NCBI GenBank assembly: GCA_027622115.1
Contig: JAQBZS010000649.1
Location: forward strand, 1 to 5,008
DNA length: 5,008 nucleotides
Direction: 5' to 3'
DNA from: Planctomycetota bacterium
GTDB lineage: Bacteria; Planctomycetota; Planctomycetia; Planctomycetales; Planctomycetaceae
Made by a program: the position numbers and the translations under genes. Positions 1-5,008 of the stretch are shown here, one piece after another; positions within the stretch are counted from its first letter, which is position 1; the number at the start of each line of letters is the position of its first letter. The notes beneath the pieces were generated by a model. That model saw only the letters and a program-made list of their open reading frames with translations. It did not search any database and had not been told where the DNA came from.

Positions 1-1227
1 CGCCTTTCCACTCGCCCACGCAAGCGGCGATGGCTGCCAACACATTTCCCCGCGATTGAATCACTTGAGGATCGCTCGCTTCTGAGTGGCGACACAATCG
101 CGGCTGCTTCTTTTGTCGATCTCCAGGATGGCCAAAGCGACCGCATCGTCGCGGAGATCGGTGACGAAGCTCACGGCAACCTGGATGTCGATCTGTATCA
201 GGTCACGCTGACCGCCGGGCAACAATTGGTCGTCACCGGCACGTCGATTACGCCTCGCGACCAAATCGAGCAAGTTGCCAGCCAGATTCAGTCGGCAATC
301 GCTGCGAGTTCGGGATCGACGCCCGAGCTGTCGGATGCCGCAGTGCAAATCGGTTACGCACTTGTGGAACTCAACGCCGACCCGGACATCGACAAGGCTC
401 TCGGCGCACTCAAGAAAGCCGCCAAGGATTTGGACCGTGCCAAAGATGAAGGAGAATTGAACGCCGGCGCGGCCGACGACCTGCTGAAAATTCTTGCCGG
501 CGCGGCTCGCAACATGGCAAGGAATCTGATCGAGCATGCCACCGACGTGAATGCAGGTCACGGTGATATCGAGAAAGCCGAGGCAGCATTCGAAAAGGGA
601 GACGCGAAGCGTGTCGATGGCAAGCACTCCGCAGCGATCGACAAATACAAGAGTGCGGCTTCCAAAGCCAACAACGCCGCGAAGGACGCCGGCCTGGAAG
701 ACCAAAGTCAGGCTTTGAAGAGTGTGATCGTGGTGATTCGCGTGTTTGACCCGAGCGGTAATCAACTGGCTCAGGAAAGCGGAACGGGAACTGTGACGTT
801 GACCTACACGGTGGCAAACGCGGGTACGTTCTTTGTGGGCATCTCGGGAAATGACAACTTTGAGTACGACCCGAATTACGAAGAAAGCGGCCAGGAAGGC
901 AGTACCGGCTTCTATGAAATGGAAATGGTCGCGAACGACCCACCGATTCTCACCTCATTTGCAGTCGTCGATGCGAGCCATCTCGGAGCCGGCTGGTTTG
1001 AGTTGAAAGGCACCGTGGAAGACGAGCTTCCCGAAGGATGCACCGTCATGTTTGGCGGTATCCTGATGGGCCATTCGGTGGGTGTCGAAGAAGATGGAAC
1101 GTTTTCTTATTTCATTTTCTTCGAGACGTCCGACCCAAACTGTGAGGGTCTTGTGACTGCTCAGGTGGCGGATGATTGGATGCTGTTTTCGAATACCGAA
1201 CAGGATTCGATCGACCATCCGTGTTGA
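1..1227 (+). CDS. Secreted/surface multidomain protein: LEPR-XLL-type N-terminus, split PPC-like beta domain with helical insertion, C-terminal Ig-like domain (5' partial)
   Basis: The frame is open from the first base to the TGA at 1225-1227 (408 residues visible), with no credible start codon before the conserved N-terminus, so the true start probably lies just upstream of the window. A TTG at 226 would cut through a beta domain and is not a real start. Numbering from base 1: a basic stretch (RPRKRRW, 6-11) precedes IESLEDRSLLSG (19-30), the N-terminal motif typical of large exported planctomycete proteins. DVDLYQVTLTAGQQL (62-76) opens a pre-peptidase C-terminal (PPC)-like domain, which resumes only at VIRVFDPSGNQLA (about 245-257) and ends with AGTFFVGISG...YDPNYEESG...GFYEMEMV. 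Between them, about 83-240 is Ala/Lys/Asp/Glu-rich and predicted helical. Residues 314-408 resemble the Ig-like repeats (TSFAVV, FELKGTVED, VMFGG, GTFSYF, VTAQVADD) that end many such proteins. The molecular role is unknown; a cell-surface or matrix role is inferred. It converges on the minus-strand operon to the right. Confidence 0.8.
   Translation, partial: RLSTRPRKRRWLPTHFPAIESLEDRSLLSGDTIAAASFVDLQDGQSDRIVAEIGDEAHGNLDVDLYQVTLTAGQQLVVTGTSITPRDQIEQVASQIQSAIAASSGSTPELSDAAVQIGYALVELNADPDIDKALGALKKAAKDLDRAKDEGELNAGAADDLLKILAGAARNMARNLIEHATDVNAGHGDIEKAEAAFEKGDAKRVDGKHSAAIDKYKSAASKANNAAKDAGLEDQSQALKSVIVVIRVFDPSGNQLAQESGTGTVTLTYTVANAGTFFVGISGNDNFEYDPNYEESGQEGSTGFYEMEMVANDPPILTSFAVVDASHLGAGWFELKGTVEDELPEGCTVMFGGILMGHSVGVEEDGTFSYFIFFETSDPNCEGLVTAQVADDWMLFSNTEQDSIDHPC
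247..720 (+). other. Helical insertion inside the PPC-like domain (residues 83-240 of the partial protein)
   Basis: This segment encodes about 158 residues rich in Ala, Lys, Asp and Glu, with several predicted amphipathic helices (roughly 86-102, 110-125, 129-150, 155-180, 187-200 and 204-227). It lies between the first strands of the PPC-like domain and the strand pair starting at VIRVFDPSGN. The part around KALGALKKAAKDLDRAKDEG...GAADDLLKIL resembles the helical hairpins of FIMAH-like modules. The part AFEKGDAKRVDGKHSAAIDKYKSA resembles the single helical-hairpin repeat often found in secreted proteins, with its 'A..KGDA.R..GK...AI..YK.A' spacing. Both comparisons are from memory of the patterns. 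The reading frame stays intact through both junctions, so this is a nested domain and not a disruption. Confidence 0.6.
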
Positions 1228-1347
1228 TTGCCGACCCCAGCCCTCCTTGGGCCAAGATCGAACGTGGGTCCGAGTCTTCGACAAGATGGGCACGACCGCG
1301 TCATGGAGCATCGGCTGGAACTTCCAAAATCGCGGAACTCCAATCCG

Positions 1348-1375
1348 GTCCCTACGGTTGGGGACGTTATTTTTT
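1348..1375 (+). terminator. Candidate Rho-independent terminator of the surface-protein gene
   Basis: GTCCC (1348-1352) pairs perfectly with GGGAC (1361-1365) around an 8-nt loop, and is followed at once by GTTATTTTTTG, a T-rich tract at 1367-1375. The stem is short (5 bp) but GC-rich and lies 120 nt after the stop codon, where the two genes converge. A competing hairpin just upstream (CCAATCCG 1340-1347 with CGGTTGG 1355-1361, one bulged T) uses the loop of this one, so the fold is not certain. Confidence 0.5.
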
Positions 1376-1411
1376 GTGAGTTATGTTCCAAGTATTTGCG
1401 GTCACTCTTCG

Positions 1412-1440
1412 AATTCGCGCCCTAGCTAGCTAGCCGAATT
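1412..1440. repeat. Palindromic spot: AATTCG/CGAATT inverted repeat enclosing CTAGCTAGCTAG
   Basis: AATTCG (1412-1417) and CGAATT (1435-1440) are perfect inverted copies flanking a 17-nt spacer. The spacer contains CTAGCTAGCTAG (1422-1433), itself a self-complementary run of three CTAG units. The left arm also forms part of the 8-bp palindrome CGAATTCG (1410-1417). Function is unknown. There is no T-tract beside it, so it is not called a terminator. Confidence 0.45.
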
Positions 1441-1518
1441 TCAAGCCAAGGAATGATCCTGTTCGTGCTACTGCTCGCGGCGGACGACGGCCACAACCCA
1501 AACTGTAGGCCGGAGCGT

Positions 1519-1550
1519 AAAAAGGAAGTGCAGGTTCTTAGCTTTCCTCT
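1519..1550 (-). terminator. Weak candidate terminator of the minus-strand arginine-catabolism operon
   Basis: Read on the minus strand, AGAGGAA (1550-1544) can pair with TTCCTTT (1527-1521), extended by G-U pairs, around a loop of about 16 nt. The 3' arm runs into a T-tract (1523-1519). It starts about 10 nt after the operon's last stop codon. The stem is AU/GU-rich and the loop long, so this is only a plausible site. Confidence 0.25.
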
Positions 1551-1560
1551 CACTGCATGT

Positions 1561-2412
1561 TCAATCCGCGATTCGTCTGCCGCGGGTCGCTTCCTCGCCA
1601 TCCAGTCGTAGTGTCAAGCATTTCGCGCTGCCGCCGGCCTTTACGAATTCCCCGAGCGGCGTTGCGATCGGCTCGAACCCTCGACTCTTCAATTCGGCGT
1701 GTAATTGTGGGCAACCGCTGTTGGTGATGACTCGATTGCCGACAACCACCGCGTTCGCCGCAAACGAATCGGCCTCGTTGTCGGTCACTTCTATCAGTGT
1801 CGGGATCGAGGAGCGGATCACGGCTTGACCATAGGAATCAAACGCCGGCGGATACCAGACGGCTTGGTCCGTGGTCAGTGGGCAAAAGCAGGTGTCGAGG
1901 TGATAGAAACGTTGGTCGACCAATTCGAGCGGGATGACTTCGCGACTGATGATCCGGCCGACGTGTTGCAGACCGAGTGCCGTGCTGCGAATGCGATATC
2001 CGCCGAACAAGGTTTCGCCGCAGAACAGAGCGTCGCCAGCCCCTTCAAAGTGTCGTTCATCCGGTAGCGTGACGACTTCGAAGCCCAATTCCGCCAATAT
2101 GGCGGCGAAATGCGGTTCCTCGCCCTGCCGCTGCTCGTGATGGAATCTCGACAGTACGCACCGCTGACCAAAAACGATGGCGGCGTTTGCCGTGAAGACT
2201 AAGTCCGGCAATCCGGGTCGAGGCGGCACGAGTTCGATTTTGACACCGATCGATTCCAGGATCGCCCGCAGATCGGCCCATTGTTCAACTGCCAGCGCGT
2301 GGTCGACTTCGCGTTCACGATCCATCCACGGATTGATTTCGTATTCGACTCCATAGAAATCCGGCGGGCACATCAGAATGCGAGGCTGCGCGGTCGTGGT
2401 CTCGATCGGCAT
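1561..2412 (-). CDS. Stand-alone arginine dihydrolase-like enzyme (ArgZ / AgrE N-terminal domain type, guanidine-modifying superfamily)
   Basis: The 283-residue protein belongs to the guanidine-modifying (amidinotransferase/arginine deiminase) superfamily. It closely resembles, from memory, the N-terminal half of cyanobacterial AgrE/ArgZ, which converts arginine to ornithine, CO2 and two ammonia. Counting from ATG 2412, conserved blocks are INPWM (26-30), PDLVFTANA (69-77), LSRFHHE (87-93), FEGAGDAL (122-129), FYHLDTCFCPL (169-179) and KAGGSAKCLTLR (258-269). The likely Glu-His-Cys catalytic residues are E123, H171 and C265. The Asn of the TAN motif (N76) also occurs in the dihydrolases ArgZ and AstB, and argues against a plain deiminase or DDAH. 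ATG is preferred over the GTG at 2415 that directly precedes it; GGGAG (2421-2425) lies 8 nt upstream of ATG. The start overlaps the upstream stop by one base (TGATG), so translation is probably coupled. No signal peptide is visible, so it is probably cytoplasmic. Generic annotation would be amidinotransferase or dimethylargininase. Confidence 0.85.
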   Translation of the reverse strand: MPIETTTAQPRILMCPPDFYGVEYEINPWMDREREVDHALAVEQWADLRAILESIGVKIELVPPRPGLPDLVFTANAAIVFGQRCVLSRFHHEQRQGEEPHFAAILAELGFEVVTLPDERHFEGAGDALFCGETLFGGYRIRSTALGLQHVGRIISREVIPLELVDQRFYHLDTCFCPLTTDQAVWYPPAFDSYGQAVIRSSIPTLIEVTDNEADSFAANAVVVGNRVITNSGCPQLHAELKSRGFEPIATPLGEFVKAGGSAKCLTLRLDGEEATRGRRIAD

Positions 2413-3671
2413 CACGCGATCTCCCAGCCGTCCAATTTGGCGACTTCTTCCAGCATCGCTCGCAGGAATGGCTCGATGTCCGTCACGATGGGGATGGTCT
2501 GGAAAGAACCTCGATCACTCAGCTTGATCACCGCCGACGGATTGATGTCCACGCAAACGACGCGGACATGCGCGGGCAGCAAGTTGCCGACCGCCACCGA
2601 ATGCAGCATCGTCGACAGCATCAGACAAAACGTGACGTCTCGAATTCCGGCTCGCATTTGCCGCTGAGCTTCCACGCAATCCGTGATCACGTCCGGCAGC
2701 GGCCCGTCGTCGCGAATGCTACCGGCCAGCAAGAAGTCGACTTCGTTTTGCACGCATTCGAACATCACCCCCGACGTGAGCACGCCTTGCTCAACCGCGT
2801 TGACGATACTCCCGCAGCGGCGGATCGTGTTGATGGCTCGCAGATGGTGTTCGTGTCCGGCGTGAATGTTTTCGCCGTGTTCCAAGTTCACGCCGAGACT
2901 CGTGTGGTACAGCGAGTTTTCGATGTCATGCGTGGCGAGTGCATTGCCGGCGAAGATTTTGTGAATGTATCCGCGACGGATCAATTCGCAGATGTAGCTG
3001 GTGCTGCCGGTATGGACGATGGCGGGGCCGCCGACGATCAGTGTCTTACCGCCGTCGCGCCGAGTCTCGGTCAGCCAATTGGCGACTTGCCGCGCCGCCA
3101 ATCGCTTGGGCTTTTCGGACGATACGGCGCTGTCCATGAATTCGAAGGTCGGCCCCTTGCCGCGACGCTCCTCGGGATAGACGCGCACACCCATGTGTCC
3201 CACCACGAGTTGTTGCCCGGCAACCACATCCAGCATGGGTATGCAGCGTGCCTCGCCGGTTTCCAGGTCCAAGGTGATGCCGCAATCCATTTCCTGCAAT
3301 TTGACGGGAATCCAATTTCCGCCGACGCGGATTTCGCAGCGTTGGTTGGTTGAACTGTAGAAACCGTCCGGAAATACGCCGTTCATGTCGGCTTCCACCA
3401 ACCGACAGTCCTCGCTGCTGACTCGAACGGCACCATGATCAGCGATCACGCCGAGGATATCTTCGAGGATTTCGCGTGACTCAGCCTGGACCCGCACCCG
3501 CGCGATGCTGGGGTCGCTGCGTTGTTGGCCGATATTGATTTTCGAAATCTGAAACTGTCCGCCGCGTGACGTCACGCAATCCAGAATCTTCGGCAACAAC
3601 AAGCTGTCGATGATGTGGCCGGAGACTTCGACGTCTTCAACGAACGGGATTTGCGTCTCGCTGTGATCCAT
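2412..3671 (-). CDS. LOR/SDH-domain protein, TIGR00300 type; probable NAD-dependent ornithine cyclodeaminase (AgrE C-terminal domain type)
   Basis: The 419-residue protein matches the LOR/SDH family found in archaea and as the C-terminal half of cyanobacterial AgrE. There it is reported to convert ornithine to proline and ammonia. Residues 10-100 form the N-terminal LOR/SDH domain (VEVSGHIIDSLLLPKILD, then DCRLVEADMNGVFPDGFYSSTN). The C-terminal half carries a Rossmann-like nucleotide-binding region: LIVGGPAIVHTGS (211-223), FAGNALATHDIE (240-251), GHEHHLRAINTI (272-283), LTSGVMFECV (298-307), LAGSIRDDGPLPD (315-327), MLHSVAVGNLLPA (355-367) and VCVDINPSAVIKLSDRGS (372-389). ATG 3671 is chosen because AGGACGAGG lies 7 nt upstream and family similarity begins at about residue 10. 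A TTG start at 3761 would add 30 residues encoded mostly by a repeat element. It is the first gene of a two-gene operon with the dihydrolase-like gene. It is distinct from mu-crystallin-type ornithine cyclodeaminases. Substrate is inferred from the family and the neighbour. Confidence 0.88.
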   Translation of the reverse strand: MDHSETQIPFVEDVEVSGHIIDSLLLPKILDCVTSRGGQFQISKINIGQQRSDPSIARVRVQAESREILEDILGVIADHGAVRVSSEDCRLVEADMNGVFPDGFYSSTNQRCEIRVGGNWIPVKLQEMDCGITLDLETGEARCIPMLDVVAGQQLVVGHMGVRVYPEERRGKGPTFEFMDSAVSSEKPKRLAARQVANWLTETRRDGGKTLIVGGPAIVHTGSTSYICELIRRGYIHKIFAGNALATHDIENSLYHTSLGVNLEHGENIHAGHEHHLRAINTIRRCGSIVNAVEQGVLTSGVMFECVQNEVDFLLAGSIRDDGPLPDVITDCVEAQRQMRAGIRDVTFCLMLSTMLHSVAVGNLLPAHVRVVCVDINPSAVIKLSDRGSFQTIPIVTDIEPFLRAMLEEVAKLDGWEIA

Positions 3672-3678
3672 CTTGCGA

Positions 3679-3687
3679 CCTCGTCCT
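3679..3687 (-). promoter_or_regulatory. Shine-Dalgarno site that decides the LOR/SDH start
   Basis: On the minus strand AGGACGAGG ends 7 nt before ATG 3671. It gives two anti-SD matches (AGGA and GAGG), and the nearer one has ideal spacing. It supports the 419-residue product over the longer TTG-initiated frame. Confidence 0.6.
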
Positions 3688-3702
3688 AGTTCGAGATTGA
3701 CA

Positions 3703-3733
3703 CGTTTAACCGCACGCCGCAGGCACGCGCGTT
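3703..3733 (-). repeat. REP-like inverted element, copy 1 (left arm)
   Basis: This 31-nt sequence begins CGTTTAACCGCACGCCG and ends GGCACGCGCGTT. It is the reverse complement of 3782-3812 at 30 of 31 positions; the mismatch is C versus A in the GCC-GCA-GGC centre. Each arm has its own small stem around the GCC/GGC core. The two arms together could form a 31-bp hairpin with a 48-nt loop, starting 31 nt upstream of the LOR/SDH start codon. Read outward it encodes RACLRRAVKR, as the other copy does. Confidence 0.75.
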
Positions 3734-3781
3734 GAGGAAGCTGCGTTTCTGGGGCGACCAAGTCACCTCAGGTGCCCTTTA

Positions 3782-3812
3782 AACGCGCGTGCCTTCGGCG
3801 TGCGGTTAAACG
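3782..3812 (+). repeat. REP-like inverted element, copy 2 (right arm)
   Basis: This is the partner of 3703-3733 in inverted orientation: AACGCGCGTGCC, TTC, then GGCGTGCGGTTAAACG. The central GCC-TTC-GGC forms a tight hairpin, extended to about 8 bp if two G-T pairs are allowed. The pair resembles the paired palindromic units (BIME-type) that occur in many copies in other genomes. Whether this unit is dispersed genome-wide cannot be seen from one window. Confidence 0.75.
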
Positions 3813-3898
3813 AGCCGCCGTCCCAAGCAACACTTGCGGAGATTCAAACGTGACACGCGCGCCCACACCTCATCGTTCATTGCGGCGAATGGCATTGA

Positions 3899-5008
3899 TC
3901 AACGCCGAGCCGCAGACAGCGGCGGCAACTTTTGCTCTTCGATCTGCAATGTCAGGTGTCCGCGAGGCGGGTACGGTTTGATGCGCGGATGGTTGTAGCG
4001 CAGGAAACTTGTTGCCGCGATGGTGACCTTGCCACTCTCGAAATCTTTACGAAACTGGTTGTCAATGTACCCACCGCGAGGTTGTCCGCCCTGCCGCACA
4101 GCGACTCCACTGGTCGACTCGGACACCAACCTGCCGTTGATGTAGATCGCGAAACCTTCGCCGGAATTCACGTGAGCCGCGCCGCCAAGGACGATGCGAT
4201 AGCGGTAGCCTTCTTTCATCGGCGGCACATCGAAACTGCTGCGGATCAACAGCACTTCCTTCTCCCACAGCGTTTTGGGTTTCTCGCTGCAGCGGCAGAA
4301 CGGTGCTGTACACGATTCCGACAACGGAGCCGGCAGTCCATCCAACTGACCGAAGGGTTGTTGCCCTTTCTTCCAGCCGGCTTTGACCGTGTCGAAATTG
4401 GGTGCGGTCCAAACCCCTGTCCATTTCGGATACGTCACTTTGCGGTAGCGGTCGCCTTTTTCGATGGGCAGCGTCTCCGCCGGATCGAAGCTGAAGTAAT
4501 CCCACTGCACCTTGTTGAGATTCGGTCCGAACGGACGCCAGTCGTATTCGTCGATTCCCGCGGCGCGGTAACAGTTGAGCAGGCCGTACATCGCGCCGCG
4601 AAGGAATTGGTTGGAACGCTGTGGTTTCTCGCCGGAGGATTCCTGAAGCAGCGCCGTGTTGTAACGTGGATTGGCGGCATAGGACGCGGCGATGCCATCG
4701 AGGATAATCGGTCGCAACGCTTCCCGCGCGGCAACTTTTTCTTTCTCGGATGGTTCGGCAGCCTGCTGCCCGACAACGCGTTTCGGACGAGGCGCCTGTG
4801 GCAGCGGTTCCGCTTTGCCGCCCTGGAGCCAGACCATGGCTCGACCGAGCGCATCGCCAATCAACAAGTAGGTCTCAGCATTGCGGTTGTAATGGTAGTC
4901 CTGGTTCGTGGGCGATTCGTCGACCTCTCGCCAGAAACCACGCGTATCAATCGAAGCCACCGTGCCTGCATATTCGGGATGCAGCTTCGCGTCGCCGACG
5001 GCCATTTG
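3899..5008 (-). CDS. Sialate O-acetylesterase (SASA/DUF303)-like protein, C-terminal part, with appended jelly-roll-like domain (5' partial)
   Basis: The frame runs off the right edge: a Gln codon precedes the ATG at 5005, so that Met is probably internal. Numbering from that Met, VASIDTRGFWREVDESPTNQ (16-35) followed by YHYNRNAETYLLIGDALGRAM (37-57) matches the end of the SGNH-type sialate O-acetylesterase domain. H38 is probably the catalytic histidine; the Ser nucleophile would lie outside the window. A Pro-rich linker (67-87) leads to a helical stretch (87-122) and an aromatic-rich region (139-200). Residues about 200-355 look like a beta-sandwich: FDVPP (258-262), YRYRIVLGG (267-275) and GEGFAIYINGRLVSE (282-296) recall galactose-binding-like modules. 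CTAPFCRC (232-239) places three Cys close together. Such enzymes deacetylate complex glycans, usually after export; any signal peptide would be outside the window. The substrate is unknown. It is unlikely to share the downstream operon's transcript, given the 227-bp gap. Confidence 0.7.
   Translation of the reverse strand, partial: QMAVGDAKLHPEYAGTVASIDTRGFWREVDESPTNQDYHYNRNAETYLLIGDALGRAMVWLQGGKAEPLPQAPRPKRVVGQQAAEPSEKEKVAAREALRPIILDGIAASYAANPRYNTALLQESSGEKPQRSNQFLRGAMYGLLNCYRAAGIDEYDWRPFGPNLNKVQWDYFSFDPAETLPIEKGDRYRKVTYPKWTGVWTAPNFDTVKAGWKKGQQPFGQLDGLPAPLSESCTAPFCRCSEKPKTLWEKEVLLIRSSFDVPPMKEGYRYRIVLGGAAHVNSGEGFAIYINGRLVSESTSGVAVRQGGQPRGGYIDNQFRKDFESGKVTIAATSFLRYNHPRIKPYPPRGHLTLQIEEQKLPPLSAARR

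Larger units (their letters stand above)
1228..1560. other. Convergent intergenic region (333 bp) with no convincing gene
   Basis: This gap separates the stop of the plus-strand surface-protein gene from the stop of the minus-strand guanidine-modifying enzyme gene. The short open frames here have no recognisable protein content. It holds the candidate terminators at 1348-1375 (+) and 1519-1550 (-), and a palindromic CTAG-rich spot at 1412-1440. No tRNA, rRNA or mobile-element signal was seen. Confidence 0.7.
3672..3898 (-). other. Leader/intergenic region upstream of the LOR/SDH-dihydrolase operon
   Basis: This 227-bp gap lies between two genes on the minus strand. It holds the ribosome binding site and the pair of inverted REP-like elements. 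No convincing -35/-10 pair could be picked by eye, and no T-tract terminator follows the upstream esterase-like gene. A promoter for the operon is expected here from the gap length but is not shown. A perfect CACCT-C-AGGTG palindrome sits at 3764-3774 between the two repeats. Confidence 0.55.

Noticed and set aside
61..765. Minus-strand open frame of 234 codons opposite the surface-protein gene
   Set aside because: The plus-strand frame carries the planctomycete motif and beta-domain signatures, and the antisense translation resembles nothing known.
1318..1343. Imperfect direct repeat GGAACTTCCAA / GGAACTCCAA, and an 11-nt palindrome CTTGGGCCAAG at 1246-1256
   Set aside because: These are short and isolated, with no flanking structure or coding context that gives them meaning.
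1453..1611. Small plus-strand frame (52 codons) starting MILFVLLLAADDG with a signal-like N-terminus
   Set aside because: The AAGGA before it abuts the ATG too closely for a normal ribosome site, and the frame runs antisense into the end of the dihydrolase-like gene. There is no independent support.
2568..3353. Long plus-strand open frame (261 codons) opposite the LOR/SDH gene
   Set aside because: It is antisense to a strongly conserved enzyme gene, its translation has no recognisable domain, and it has the compositional look of a shadow frame in GC-rich DNA.
3764..3774. Perfect palindrome CACCTCAGGTG between the two repeat arms
   Set aside because: At 5-1-5 it is short enough to occur by chance and has no second copy nearby, so it is not called an operator.
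3782..3890. Possible promoter for the arginine operon on the minus strand (for example TTGCTT followed by TAACCG)
   Set aside because: The -10-like element is poor and overlaps the repeat arm; the match is too weak to annotate.
3772..3981. Plus-strand frame beginning MPFKRACLRRAVKR
   Set aside because: It is mostly a translation of the right-hand repeat arm and the tail of the esterase-like gene on the other strand.

Overview
The window looks like chromosomal DNA of a planctomycete, probably Pirellulaceae-like. This rests on gene content: an N-terminal 'LEDRSLLS' motif on a secreted multidomain protein (the LEPR-XLL type of N-terminus common in this phylum), a sialate O-acetylesterase-type enzyme of the kind planctomycetes carry in large numbers, and moderately high GC. 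No mobile-element genes, RNA genes or CRISPR arrays were seen.

Layout, left to right. (1) Positions 1-1227 (+): a secreted or surface protein cut off at its 5' end. It has the LEDRSLLS motif, a pre-peptidase-C-like beta domain split by about 155 residues of predicted helix, and a C-terminal Ig-like domain. (2) Positions 1228-1560: a convergent intergenic region with a candidate intrinsic terminator for the left gene, a CTAG-rich palindromic spot and a weaker terminator candidate for the right-hand operon. (3) Positions 1561-3671 (-): two translationally coupled genes. The first to be transcribed encodes a LOR/SDH-domain (TIGR00300-type) ornithine cyclodeaminase-like protein. The second encodes a stand-alone guanidine-modifying enzyme resembling the arginine dihydrolase half of cyanobacterial AgrE/ArgZ. 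(4) Positions 3672-3898: the operon leader, holding two inverted copies of a 31-nt REP-like element. (5) Positions 3899-5008 (-): the C-terminal part of a sialate O-acetylesterase-like protein with an appended jelly-roll-like domain.

The most informative point is the two-gene operon. In cyanobacteria one bifunctional protein carries out arginine -> ornithine + CO2 + 2 NH3, then ornithine -> proline + NH3. Here the same two domains are separate proteins from overlapping genes, in the reverse order to the fusion. The likely role is conversion of arginine to proline with release of three ammonia, giving both nitrogen and proline. This is inferred from motifs and gene order and is not demonstrated.
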